From Glycine soja (taxonomy: Eukaryota > Streptophyta > Magnoliopsida > Fabales > Fabaceae): 64,000 nt of DNA. The notes below the pieces were generated by a model, which saw only the letters and a program-made list of their open reading frames with translations, had not been told where the DNA came from and made no database searches. Shown piece after piece: positions 11,331-22,764 of the stretch. The DNA lies in contig NC_041016.1 in NCBI RefSeq assembly GCF_004193775.1, positions 42,829,522 through 42,893,521 of the forward strand, in the 5' to 3' direction. A program made the position numbers and the translations under genes. Each line of letters starts with the position of its first letter. The stretch's first letter is position 1.

Positions 11331-11517
11331 CAGTGGTGCTGTGCAGCCACACTCCTCCTTTGTGCCACACTCCTCCTTCGTACCACCACTTCCATAAATC
11401 TTCAATTCTTCATATCTCCCTCAATTCTTAACCAAAACATGTCCCACAAAGCCCAATCTTCATCATTTTCACTCCTCTTTCGATTCCACCAATTGAAATT
11501 CACTAAAACTTCATCAA

Positions 11518-12645
11518 ATGGCAGAATCGTCAAAGAAGCGAAAGGGATCATCCTCCACCATCGCTGCTACTGGCCATCGCCGCCACGGACCATCTGAAGC
11601 ACCCACAACACCAATTCATCCTTCCTTATCATCTCCAAGATCATCTACTCTATTTTCTTCAGATGATCAACGTCTATGGTACAATTCTCAATTTTCTTCT
11701 AGGATCATTCTAGACCCTAAGTATCTAGACACAGATTTCTTTAATGATGAGACAATTGATTGTTATCAAATGTTTCAAAACTCTGGATTGGTTGATTTTA
11801 TGTCCTTGAAATTGCCTTACTATCCTGAACTTGTTAAAGTCTTTTATAGCAATTTAAAAATTCAGGATGGTATTATTTCTTCTGAGGTGAATGGTATTTC
11901 TATGATCATTGATCAATCTCTGTTCTTTTCATTGACTAAATTACCCAGTCAAGGTGCACCTTTTGAGGGCACCATTGTTGATGACTGGAAATTCGATTAT
12001 TCTAGTCATGATGCTCGCCGTATGGTTTGCAATGACCAGGCTGAAATGACCGGTAGATTGCTGGCCGGATCATTAACCTTTGTTTGTCGCATCATGCACT
12101 ATATTATTGTTAGAATTTTGCTTCCCCGTTCTTTAAATTTGGCTCAAGCCTCTGCGGAGGACTTGATTTTGATGTGGGCTTTCCTTACCAGTCGTCAGAT
12201 CGACTGGGCTCACTTGGTTAGGTACCGAATGCATAAGACATTACGGGCCAAAGCACCTCTCCCTTATCCTCAATTGGTCACTCTGTTTCTCCGTCATTTT
12301 CAAATTCCTCTTGATGATGAACCTTTTATTCAAGTCAAGCGTTCCTTTGCTATAGGTGCTGGTGCAGTCACTTCATTTGGTTACCGTAAGGATCGTAATG
12401 GTCAATGGCTGAAGAAGGATGCACTCCCTCCACAAGACGAGCGTACTCCTTCTCCTCCTCAGCGAGATGATTCAGCCCTTATGACTGAAGTTCTTTCAGA
12501 GTTACGGGGTCTTCGCACTTATGTTGGTGAATGATTCGATTCTTTGGATAGTCACTTTGCAGGAATGGATACCCATCTCATGCAGCTTGAAGAGGATGTG
12601 GGTTATATTCGTCAGAGCTTCAATCTTCCACCACCACCTTCTTAG
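11518..12645 (+). pseudogene. Copia-1 env-like / putative plant transposon protein ORF
   Basis: A downstream ORF after pol is a known trait of SIRE-type Copia elements, where it is called env-like; its role is unproven. The frame starts MAESSKKRKGSSS and is open for 338 codons to a TGA at 12532. The reading continues in frame for 36 more codons (ending NLPPPPS), so that TGA is probably a mutated CGA and the ORF was about 375 codons. The N-terminus is Ser/Pro-rich and basic; a central block runs from KVFYSNLKIQDG through RILLPRSLNL to LIL-WAFLTS; the C-terminus is charged. The central block is similar in pattern to the ORF at 21277 in a Gypsy element, both fitting the plant-transposon-protein family that I believe is Pfam Transposase_32. 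I see no convincing signal peptide or fusion peptide. Confidence 0.75.
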
Positions 12646-13123
12646 TTTTTAGATTATTATTATCTTTTATTATAAGTCGTGTATTTGGATATGATTTTTA
12701 CGCTATCATTTTCTGAACTTTAGTTATCTTTCGATAATTAGCACTTAGTCTTTTATGCTTGGATTATATGTGGTTTTGAATTATGATTGTTTGGATTATA
12801 TTTATCTTATGAATGTTTGGATTATATTTGATTTTAATGATTCTATGATCTTTAGTTATATTAAATTATATGAATGTTCTTGTGATTGTTTTTACCACGT
12901 ACTTTGGCTTTTTGATGTTGCCAAAGGGGGAGAGAAACGGGGGTTTAGCAATTTAGAAGCTTAGAAATCAAGAGAGAAATGGGGGTTTAGAAAAGGGAAC
13001 AACTGATCATTAATTCCAAAACATAGGGGGAGTATGAAACGAGTGAACGCAATATATCATGCATATACATTGCTTGTATCTTGATTTCAGGAATTAAATT
13101 GTCATCATCAAAAAAGGGAAGAA
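12646..13123 (+). other. Copia-1 3' untranslated region with two polypurine tracts
   Basis: An internal tract GCCAAAGGGGGAGAGAAA lies near 12918 and another purine run (AAAAAAGGGAAGAA) abuts the 3' LTR. The first has relatives at 15622 and, in reverse, near 50325. Small frames here are shadows. Confidence 0.55.
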
Positions 13124-13430
13124 TGTAGAAGCAAAGACTTTGACTTTGGTGTTTTGATGATGTCATATGATCATGATGTTTTGATGCCTTATGGAAATGT
13201 GCTTCTCAAGTTTAATTCAAGACAACAATCCGAGAATACAAGTACAACATCAAGAAGATGTCTAGTATTTTAGGAAGGGAATTTCAAATTGAAATAGCAA
13301 AAGGTTTGGCCAATAAATTTAAGTTAAAAAGTCTTTTTCAAGAAATTTATTCTCTGGTAATCGATTACCAGTGGCCAAAAAATGATTTACAACAGCCATT
13401 ACAAATTTGAATTCAAATTCTACACTGTGT
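13124..13430 (+). mobile_element. Copia-1 3' LTR, truncated
   Basis: TGTAGAAGCAAAGAC onward repeats the first 300 or so bases of 4999-6079 with a few differences and a small deletion at the first ATCGAT palindrome pair. Similarity stops near 13430 (TACACTGTGT), so about 780 bases of this LTR are missing. The break leads directly into remnants of another Copia element. Confidence 0.85.
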
Positions 13431-14270
13431 TGATAATTATTATTTGATACCTAAATTTCAGTGTTTAATTCTCTGGTAATCGATTACCACTATGTGTAAT
13501 CGATTACAATAGAATAGACTTAGTTCTATAAATTGAAGATAAGTTTAAAATTATTTGATTATGTTAAAAATTTATTATGATTAATTAACTATATTTAGTT
13601 TAAATAATTTCAATATACATGATTGATTTTTTGTCTTTGGTAATTGTGTCCAAGTAGTTGGAAGTTTGAAAATTAAAATTTGGAAGTTATTGGAAGTGTC
13701 AAAATTAAAAATTGGAAGTTATTGGAAGTTTCAAAATTAAAATTTGGAAGTTATTGGAAGTTGAAAGTTGAAAATGAAAGTGGAAGTTATTGGAAGTTGG
13801 AAGTTGAAAAAGGAAGTTACTGGAAGTTGAAATTTAAAATTTAAAATTTAAAATTTGAAATTTAAATTTAAATTTTTTGAAATTGAAATTTTTTAAAAAG
13901 TATTGTGCATAGTTAGTTGATTATTAATTAAATTTAATTAATTTGAAATGATTGATGATTGATTGTTCGTGAAAGCTATTATGATTTTTTTTATTTAAAA
14001 GTTATGTTGATTATTTAGATAATATATAATTTTAAAATGATTATGCATGATTTTTTATGTGATATGTAATTGGTCATTTATGAATGGTTATGTATGATTT
14101 TATATGTCTTGTATGATTCTTGCATATTTTTTAATATGACATGAGAATTACTTGCTTAAGGTTCATTCATAAAATTTTTCAAAATCCATTATATTATATT
14201 TATTTATTTTTATATAAGAATTTTCATATATAAAGTATCTTTTTTATTCTAAAAAATGTGTTATCAAGCA
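13431..14270. repeat. Low-complexity AT-rich DNA with a TTGGAAGTTA minisatellite
   Basis: At 13470-13540 is a pair of ATCGAT palindromes plus CTATAAATTG, resembling the promoter-like region at 11155. From about 13650 to 13830, units such as TTGGAAGTTATTGGAAGTT alternate with TCAAAATTAAAA. The rest is AT-rich filler. No ORF of interest. Confidence 0.6.
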
Positions 14271-14739
14271 TGAGCATGATAAAGATATTGAGCATGTAGG
14301 TTTCAAAGAAAATAATGATTACATGATTGATTGAGTTCTTTGAACTTTCTAAGTTTTTAAATAATCTTTAACAAATCTAAATGTTTGATAATGCCTGTGA
14401 TCTATATCCTTCAATCCTTGTATAATTCTTGTTTGATATGTTTGAAATTACTTGATTGATTGTTCAAAATATTTTTTGTTTTTCAAAATTATTATATTGT
14501 ATTTCAAACAAAATTATTTTGATATGATAAAACCTTCTATGATAATAAAAACTCATCTTGGTAAGTATTGATAGTCAATTAGCACTTAGTCTTAGGAAAA
14601 AGGTGATTGTGTTTTAAAAAAATTATAGACACTAAAAACCAACTTGCAGACATCTTTACAAAACCACTAACCAAAGACTCTTTCTACACCATTAGAAGAG
14701 AATTAGGACTTCTAGATGCAAGTGACTTAGACAAATGAT
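14271..14739 (+). pseudogene. Copia-3 pol scraps (GAG_pre-integrase and RNase H tail)
   Basis: Two short blocks match Copia-1 pol. At about 14271-14334, KHEHDKDIEHVGF...YMID corresponds to the stretch just before GAG_pre-integrase. At about 14622-14738, DTKNQLADIFTKPL...LGLLDASDLDK then stop is the end of RNase H. Roughly 2 kb of pol between them is missing, so this is a deletion derivative. The downstream complete LTR (15797) fits as its 3' LTR. Confidence 0.75.
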
Positions 14740-15796
14740 TTATGTTTTGATGACTTATGACTTATGACTTATTTATGCACATATGCTTCTATTATAATGT
14801 GAGGATGATTTATTATCTTGTTTGATTTTTATAAGTTTTTCTCTCTTGTATGAATACATTTATTGTATGTTTATCCATTTTTATATAATTTGACATGATT
14901 AGATTTTTGTCAAAATTATATTAATATGCTAAAATAATTGAGATAAGTAATGAGTTACCATGTATGTGTTCATAACTAATTTTTGTTACTTAGAATTGAG
15001 TTTTGATTCTCTGATAATAGATTTAGATTATAATTATTTTTTGTTTTTAAAACCTTGTATTTGGCTATGTTTTTATGGCATTTGAACACTTAGTATTTCT
15101 TTTAATACTTGCTTAGTATGACTGAACATGATGATTATATTGACTTGCTCTTGTTGTTTATGATTGTGTGTTTTAAACTTAATTACTTTAATAATATATG
15201 ACTAGTGGTATGTACTTACATTTGATATTGTGTTTTATATTTTTTTTTAATTATTCATATATGTTTTATTTGAATATTATGAATGACTTTCTGGATTATA
15301 TGACATTCTATGAAGTATTATCTTTCTAAGTGTGATGAATGGTTATGATATCTTGTTTGATTGTTTTCTATTCTCATGTATTTTGGCTATATTATTATGG
15401 TATTTGAACAATTTACTATTTCCTTATTTGCATGGTATGTTTTGAACAAACATTAAGTATGTTATTTGACTATATGGGTTTTATAGATAATTTATTTATG
15501 ATTGTTGCTTCATGATTCCTGCTTCATGGTTTGGTTGATATTTTTTCATGAATGCTGTAGGAATGTTTAAGCTATATTTGTATACTTTAAGTTTGATACG
15601 CACTTTGGCTTTTTGTTGATGCCAAAGGGGGAGAGAAATGGGGATAAATCAAGAACTCACATGAGTAATCAATTTAATTTTAAGATAAGCATAAATTCAA
15701 AAACAAAGGGGGAGCATTTATAAGAGTGATCGACTAGGAAAAAGTGTGTGTGTGTTTCTTGATTTCAGAAGTTGTCATCATCAAAAAGGGGGAGAT
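14740..15796 (+). other. Copia-3 3' non-coding region
   Basis: This is AT-rich sequence of the type found after pol in this family. It has GCCAAAGGGGGAGAGAAA at about 15624 and a second polypurine tract AAAAAGGGGGAGAT touching the LTR at 15797. No env-like ORF is present. Confidence 0.6.
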
Positions 15797-17439
15797 TGTG
15801 GAAGCAAAGCTTCATGATGAATCAACAATGATTCAAAGGTGTTTTGATGATAACAATGATGACAACAAAAGATGATGACAAAGGTGATGAACAAAAAGCT
15901 CAAAAGATCAAAGAACAACTCAAGTGAATCAAAGAACATCTCAAGTGAATCAAGAACAAGTCAAGAGTTCAAGAATCAAGAAGAATTCAAGACTCAAGAA
16001 GAAAGCCTACAATCAAGAATCAAGATCTCAAGAATCAAGATCAAGATTCAAGACTCAAGATTCAAGAATAAAGAAAGGACTCAATCAAGATAAGTATTCA
16101 AAAGTTTTTTAAAACTTGGAATAGCACATGAGTTTTTGACAAAACCTTTACCAAAGAGTTTTTACTCTCTGGTAATCGATTACCATATTGTTGTAATCGA
16201 TTACCAGTAGCAAAATGAGTTTGAAAAAGTTTTCAAACTGAATTTACAACGTTCCAAATATTTTCAAAAGGTTGTAATCGATTACAATGTTTTGGTAATC
16301 GATTACCAGTGTCCTTGAACATTGAAATTCAAATTTAAATGTGAAGAGTCACATTGTTCCACTCAAAAGCTTTGTGTAATCGATTACACATATTTGGTAA
16401 TCGATTACCAGTGTTTGTTTCTGAAAAATCTAAAGATGTAACTCTTGAAAAAGGTTTTGACTTTTTCAAATGGGTTTTAAGTTTTTCTAAAAAGTTATAA
16501 CTCTTCTGAATGGTCTTCTTGATTAGACATGAAGAGTCTATAAAAGCAAGGCTTTGTTTTGCATTTTGTATCAATCATTTTTTCAATCTTTCTAACAAAC
16601 TCATACAATCTTTTACAAGCCTTGAATCTCTTGAAATCTCTTTGAACTTCTTCTTCTTCTTTGTACCAAAAGCTTTCTGAAGTTTTCTGGTTTTCCAAAC
16701 CTTGAAAACTTGTGCTATTCATCCTTTTCATTCTCTTCTCCCTTTGCCAAAAAGAATTTGCCAAGGACTAATCGCCTGAATTCTTTTTGTGTCTCTCTTC
16801 TGTCTTTTCCAAAAGAAAGAAGGACTAACCGCCTGAATTCTTTTGTGTCTCCCTTCTCCCTTGTCAAAGAATTCAAAACGACACAAGGTTTAACCGCCTG
16901 AGAATTCTTTTGTATCCCCATTCACAAAGTATCGAAGGTGTAACAGCCTGAGATCTTTGTCTTAACACATTGGAGGGTACATCCTTTGTGGTACAAGTAG
17001 AGGGTACATCTACTTGGGTTTGACTGAGAACAAGAGAGGGTACATCTCTTGTGGATCAGTTCTTGTGGAGGGTACATCCACTAGGTTCAAAGAGAACAAG
17101 GGAGGGTACATCCCTTGTGGATTTTTGCTTGTAAAAAGTTTTTTACAAGGTTGAAAGAAATCTCAAGGACCGCAGGTCGCTTGGGGACTGGAGGAAGGCA
17201 CGGGTTTGTGCTGAACCAGTATAAAAATCCTTGTGTATTTGTTTCCTTCTTCCCTACTCTTTTACTTTCCGCTGTGCATTTAATTTCCGCTTTTACTTTC
17301 TGTTAAGTTTCTCTTCTACTCCTCTTTCTCTTAACAATTTAGTAAAAGCCTTAAAAGAGTAATTTTTAATTGGTAAAGTTCTATGAATAATTAATTCAAC
17401 CCCCCCTTCTTAATTATTCTGAGGCCACTCGATCCAACA
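15797..17439 (+). mobile_element. Complete Copia LTR (Copia-3 3' LTR)
   Basis: It starts TGTGGAAGCAAAGC after a polypurine tract and ends GATCCAACA, 1643 bases. It contains an AAGAATCAAGA-type low-complexity stretch (15900-16090), ATCGAT palindromes (16170-16420), TATAAAAG at 16539, imperfect repeats of the form GACTAACCGCCTGAATTCTT (16770-16950) and several GAGGGTACATC units (16970-17120). The same LTR family occurs inverted at 25450-26999. Short frames inside are not genes. Confidence 0.85.
16539..16546 (+). promoter_or_regulatory. LTR TATA box
   Basis: TATAAAAG lies downstream of the ATCGAT palindrome cluster in the Copia-3 LTR, as expected of the U3 promoter. Confidence 0.5.
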
Positions 17440-17443
17440 AGTT

Positions 17444-17910
17444 TTTAGATGGGTGTGTGTAGCTAAGGTCTAGCTTCTCAAGGAAGTTTTCTCAAAGAAG
17501 CTTCTCAAGGAAGTTTTCTTAAGAAAGCTTCTCAAGGAAGCTACCTAGTCTATAAATAGAAGCATGTGTAACACTTGTTGTAACTTTGATGAATGAGAGT
17601 CTTGTGAAACACAACTCAAAGTTCAACTTCTCTCCCATTTTTCTTCCTTCAATTTTGTGCTCCCCCCTCTCTCTTTCTCTCCCTCTTTCTTTTCCTCCAT
17701 TGAAGCATCCTCTCCAAGCTTCTTATCCAAGGCTCATCTTGGTGGTGAAGCTCCTTCTTCCATGGCTTATTCCCTAGTGGATGGCGCCTCCTCTCACCTC
17801 TTCTCCTATGTCTTCCGCTGCATCTCCATGGTGGAAAATCACCATTAAAGGACCTCATTGAATCTCAAAGATCCAGCCTCCATAGAAGCCCCACAAGCAA
17901 GTTTCCATCA
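17444..17910 (+). mobile_element. LTR family D fragment, 5'-truncated
   Basis: It matches 27520-28008 closely: GGGTGTGTGTAGCTAAG, AAGCTTCTCAAGGAAG repeats, TATAAATA at 17551, then GAAGCCCCACAAGC and the CATCA end. It is cut on the left by the Copia-3 LTR and on the right joins the interior of an Athila-like gag. It looks like part of a solo LTR that landed in that gag and was then hit by Copia-3. Open frames here (for example 17657-17848) are shared by all D LTR copies and are probably not protein-coding. Confidence 0.8.
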
Positions 17911-19384
17911 CCTAATGAAGAGCACGTTGCACATGAAGTTAATTATATGGGGAATCAGCCTAGAGGCAATTTTAATACAAGTGGATTTCCAGGATTTCAG
18001 AACAACCAGCAGTATCAACTGCAAAGATAGTGGCAAAAATCACCCTGGTAACCAATTTAACAGAGACCAGGGTGGTTCATCTACAAGGCCACAACAGCAG
18101 ATGCCAAGTCTCTATGACCGAATCACGAAGCTGGAAGAGACTCTAGCTCAATTCATGCAAGTGTCAATGTCTAACCAAAAGAGCACCAAGTCTGCAATTA
18201 AGAATCTGGAAGTCTAGGTGGGTCAACTTGCAAAGCAATTAGCTGAAAGACCATCAAACAGCTTTACAGCAAACACAGAGAAAAATCCTAAAGAAGAGTG
18301 TAAAGCTGTGATAACTAGAAGCAAAATGGCGATTCAAGCGGAGGAAAGTAGAGCTAATCAGACGGTGGAGGGATTTAAATAATAGCTGGTTGATGAATTG
18401 GCGCTGGAACCGGTTGATGATTTAGTTGAACTTGAAGAAATTTTTGAGGAAGTAGAAGGTGATGAAGAAGGAGAGACACCAATAAGAGACTGTCAAGAAG
18501 AAATAAAAGAAAAAGAAGAAAAAGAAAAAGAGTTGAAAAATGAAAAACAAAAAGATAAGGTTGTTGAGATTGAGAAGAAGAAAGGCAAGAGTGAGGCTAA
18601 CATAGAAAAGAAGAGAAAGGCTACTCCTATTGAATGCAAGGAGATACCTTATCCATTGGTACCCTCCCAGAAAGATAAAGAGCGACATTTGGCCAGATTT
18701 CTTGATATATTCAAGAAACTGGAAATTACTTTGCCATTTGGAGAAGCACTTTAGCAAATGCCTCTCTATGCCAAATTTTTGAAGGATATGTTAACCAAGA
18801 AGAACTGGTACATCCATAGTGATAGAATTGTTGTGGAAGGTAACTATAGTGCTATTATTCAATGCATTCTTCCACCCAAGCACAAAGATCCTGGAGTTGT
18901 CACGATACCGTGTTCTATTGGTGAGGTCGTTGTAGGCAAAGCTTTCATAGACTTGGGAGCTAGTATCAATTTAATGCCTCTCTCCATGTGTCGGCGACCT
19001 GGAGAGATAGAGATAATGCCCACACGCATGAACCTTTAGTTAGCTGACCGCTCCATTACAAGACCATATGGAGTCATTAAAGATGTTTTGGTGAAGGTTA
19101 AACACCTTATATTTCCAGCTGATTTCATTGTCATAGATATAGAAGAGGATGCTGACATTCCTCTCATTCTTGGCTGCCTATTCATGTCTACTACAAGCTG
19201 TGTGGTGGACATGGGAAAGAAGATGTTACAGATGGGCATAGAAGATTAGAATATCAGCTTTGACTTGTTCCATGAGGACAAAGATCCACCTAGACAAAAT
19301 ATCTGTCTTAAAGTGCATGTGATGGAGGAAAGGAGACCTGAGAAGAAGGTCCTTGAAGTAGGAATTCTGTTTGATCCTAAATAA
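17911..19384 (+). pseudogene. Athila/Calypso-like gag-protease pseudogene (element E)
   Basis: The start is lost at the LTR-D junction. The reading begins in gag with GNQPRGNFNTSGFPGFQNNQ. After a frameshift near 18030 it gives LYDRITKLEETLAQFMQVS and VGQLAKQLAERPSNSF, an acidic E/K-rich linker (18410-18620), LARFLDIFKKLEITLPFGEAL, and an aspartic protease with FIDLGASINLMPLS (catalytic DLGA at 18950-18961) followed by PADFIVIDIEED and IPLILG. Stops at about 18215, 18380, 18383, 18753, 19037 and 19247 fit CAG or CAA turned to TAG or TAA. RT, RNase H and integrase, expected next, are absent. Confidence 0.85.
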
Positions 19385-21276
19385 CATAATGATGCGTCAA
19401 GCTAGTGACGTTAAAAGAGCACTTACTGGGAGGCAACCCAGCTTTTCTTTCCCTTTCCTATTTTTCATTCTTATCTCTTGCATGTAGTTAGGATACCTTG
19501 CTAGTGATTGTGATTAATTTCAGCTTGTTTAGTAATGAACAAGGGGTTTTAAGCTTGTGTGAAAAGATAGACAGAAAAAGACTCAGAAAATATTTTGCAA
19601 TTGTCTATCCACTAAGCGCTCAGTCTCCAGCGCTAAGCCAAGCTTGCTTACGCTAAGCGCAGAGACCCCTGATTGGTTGGCTAAATAGTTCAGTTAAGCG
19701 CACATCACTGCGCTAAGCCCAACATCTTCACTATAATTGAACCTTAAGTAGTGGGCTTGGCGTGGATGATGTGCTAAGTGCCACTTCTTCTCTGGAAAAA
19801 TTTTACTGTAGTAGTGCTAACCGCGTTGTCCTGCGCTAAGCCCTAGATCCATTCTGTAACTTAAGCTTTAAAGCTGGGCTTAGTGATGCAGGATGCGCTA
19901 AGCGCCAATCTCTTACGGTTTTTGAATTCTTGGAAATGCGCTTAGCGCACCTATTGCGCTAAGCCTGAACTACTCACTGTAAGTTGAAGTTTGATGGTAT
20001 GCTAAGCCTCACATCTCAAGCTAAGCGCATATTGTAGAAAATTTTTGTGTTGCAGAAAGTGCTAAGCGCAGCCTGCTACGCTAAGCCCCAGATGCTCACT
20101 AGACCTTACAACTTCAAGTTCGACTTAGCGAGAGGCTAGGCTAAGCGCTTGGGTTTTAAACTCAAACATCACGTGGGCATGCTAAGTGCAGTTGTGCACT
20201 AAGTGCGACATACGAATTTCAGTTTTTAAAAAAACCAAAGGCTGAGGCACTTGGGTGTTACCCCAAATACCTTCAGCTTCTGCCTTTGTGAACCTTGAGC
20301 AAGTGCGTATTTCTATTGCGTGTGTACTGCTTGTCTGCATCTTCTTTGCTTCATTTCAAGAACAATTCAAGTAAGTGAGTACTTTTCTATTTCCATTTTT
20401 CATTCTTCAAACCTTAGGATAGATGACTTCTTGTTTTCTTAGTTGTATGTTGTTAGGTTAAGGTTACCAGCTTTAAGGTTAGTCAATGTAGGATTTTAGG
20501 TAACTTAGAAGCCCATTAGGGGTAATGTGGCTAAAAGGGGTGAAGACCCCTGTGGTTCTGTTTGGAAATCGCGATGAACGCACTAAGCGCCCCTGCTGCG
20601 CTTAGTTTGTTCATCGCAACTATTAAAATTTTGGATTTCAAGATGAACGCGCTAAGTGGACCATCTCGCGCTAAGCGCGTTCATCCCCACTGATGAACGA
20701 AAGTGATCAGCTTGCTAAGCGCATCTGTGCGCTAAGCGGGACTAGTGTTCAGATATTAAGATTTTGAGAATTTTTGTTGAGCGTTAAGCCTAATCTGTCA
20801 GGCTAAGTGCCATTATGCTTATGTAAGTTTTCCTTTGAATAAGGCTAAGCGCGTCTGTGCGCTAAGCCCTTGTTGTGTGTTAAGCTAAGTGCCTTGCTAC
20901 ACTAAGCTCAACTCTCTCACTGTCTTTTAAGTTTTTGTAGTTAGGCTAAGCACGCCCTGTGCGCTAAGCCTGAGTGTCATTCTGATGAGATAAGCTAAGC
21001 GCGCCATGCTGCGCTAAGCTCCAACTCTCTTCGGTTTTGAAAATTGTAGACTTAGGCTAAGCTCAGCTACTGCGCTAAGCTTAATCTGTAGAAAAATATT
21101 TTTTGTGTCTTCAGGCTAAGTGTCAGTCCGCTGCGCTTAGCACCTGAGTAAAATTTCATAAGGCGCGCTAAGCTCAGCCTGCTGCGCTAAGCGCCCAGTC
21201 AAAATTTCAATTTTATTTTTATGTTTTTGTTGAAAATAGCCTGTGCTAATCTCTTGTGTTGTCTTATATTTTGCAG
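19385..21276 (+). repeat. Spacer rich in GCGCTTAGCG/CGCTAAGCGC motifs
   Basis: After a CTTACTGGGAGGCAACCCAG block typical of the 3' region of soybean Athila-like elements, the next 1.7 kb carries dozens of CGCTAAGCGC-type half-palindromes in both orientations, roughly every 30-60 bases (19605-21205), separated by unrelated filler. It has no ORF. A TTTTGCAG acceptor-like signal ends it directly before the env-like reading frame. The same motif recurs at 24410-24600 and 43480-43710. Confidence 0.75.
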
Positions 21277-22764
21277 ATTGCATCTAACAAAAGGAAGGCT
21301 CCTTCTACACCTTCCTAAGTTAGATATGATCAGTCTTGGTTTATATCTCTAGAAGTTTGGGAGAGGTATATTGATATCATTGTGCCTAGGAAACTACTAC
21401 CAGAGAGGAATGTGGTAGTTTATTACACCGAGTTTGACGAGTTCATGGAGGAACTTGAAAGAAGTCATTGGGATGAGGAGTTGACTAATTTTAATGACAG
21501 TAGCATAGACATTGCCATTGTGAAGGAATTTTACACCAACCTCTATGACCCAGAGGATAAATCACCTAAGCAGGTGAGGGTGAGAGGTCATCTAGTGAAA
21601 TTTGATGAGGATACTTTGAATACATTCCTGAAGACCCTTGTAGTTCTAGAAGAGGGGGAAAATTTGTGTGCTTATTCCAAGTTTTCACTCCTGAGGCCAG
21701 ATCCTCAAGAGTTGGCTGCTAAGCTTTGTATCCCAGGGAGGGGATTCGAGCTAAATGCTGATGGGCAGCCGTTGAAGATATTAAGGAAGAACATGACCAC
21801 CTTAGCTCAGACATGGAGTGTTCTTTCCTTCTCTAACCTAATTCCTACGTCCTACACATCTGATGTCACCTTAGACAGAGTCAAATTAATTTATGGCATC
21901 ATTATGAAGATGGATATGAATTTGGGGTACCTCATCTCCCACCAAATCTCTCTTACTGCACAACATGATACATCCAGACTTTGATTCCCTGCCTTGATCA
22001 CAGCTCTATGCAAGGCCAGAGGAGTCCAATCAAATTCTAGATCCTTGGAGAACTTGAGCCCTGCCATTAACTTGGCATATATTAAGAAGAACTGTTGGAA
22101 TCTAGATGATCCAACAGTGACATTTAGAGGGCCAAGGAAGGCCAGGGGTAAGAGATTAGAGGTCCCTACTACTTCAGCACCACCAGAGACAACAACTTCT
22201 TCTTCTTCCACAGCTCCAGTACCTCCCATTCAAACTCCAGCTATTCATCCTACAGTTACTCAAATACCACTTCCAACTCATTTATCTGGAAGACCATCAG
22301 ATTTTGTATTTACACCACATATGCTCCACTCTATGCTCTAGAGCTTACACAGGGGGCAATCCATTATCATGCAGAGCCTTCAGGGCTTGGGCTTGCCATC
22401 CATCATGAGCATGGATAAGTTTGACGTGGCCTGGCCAGGAGCCCAACCTTCTCCTTCTAGAGGGGGTGGGGCCTCCGCAGCCCAGGAGCCTGAACCAGAG
22501 GAACCAGCAGCTGCAGTAGAGGGGGAGGTTGAGCTCACTCCCCCTAAGCCCTTCTATTTTGATGCAGGTGTACACATGGCTCAGGAGGAGGAGACTGCCA
22601 CAACCCTGATTCTAGAGCCATCCCCAGCACCTATACCTGATGATGCCATACCATCTGCACCAGCACCTGAGTTAGAGCAGCCTATCTCTCAGGATTCACC
22701 AGCTGCTCAAGTGTTGGATCTTAATGAGCATGCACAGGAGCAACCACAGGAGCAGGACATTTAA
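21277..22764 (+). pseudogene. Athila/Calypso-type env-like / putative plant transposon protein
   Basis: This is the downstream ORF of the Gypsy element, function unproven. The frame starts at 21277 with ATT where related copies would be expected to have ATG, directly after TTTTGCAG, then SNKRKAPSTPS. It has stops at 21316 (TAA), 21982 (TGA) and 22339 (TAG) but no frameshift to 22764. Recognisable blocks are VYYTEFDEFMEEL, VKEFYTNLYDPEDKSPKQVR, CIPGRGFELNADGQPLK, then SNLIPTSYTSDVTLDRVKLI and a basic FRGPRKARGKR. The C-terminal third is Pro/Glu/Ala-rich and low in complexity. The acceptor at the start suggests expression from a spliced subgenomic RNA. It is similar in pattern to 11518-12645. 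Confidence 0.78.

Noticed and set aside
16770..17120. CRISPR-like spaced repeats (GAGGGTACATC and CCGCCTGAATTC units)
   Set aside because: Irregular spacing, imperfect units, inside a plant LTR and repeated in the solo LTR at 25450.
17649..17858. Frames of 60-70 codons in LTR-D, repeated at 27747 and in the inverted copy
   Set aside because: They recur because the LTR recurs. The pyrimidine-rich block makes long frames on both strands; no family match.
21891..22229. 112-codon minus-strand frame
   Set aside because: Shadow of the env-like ORF on the other strand.
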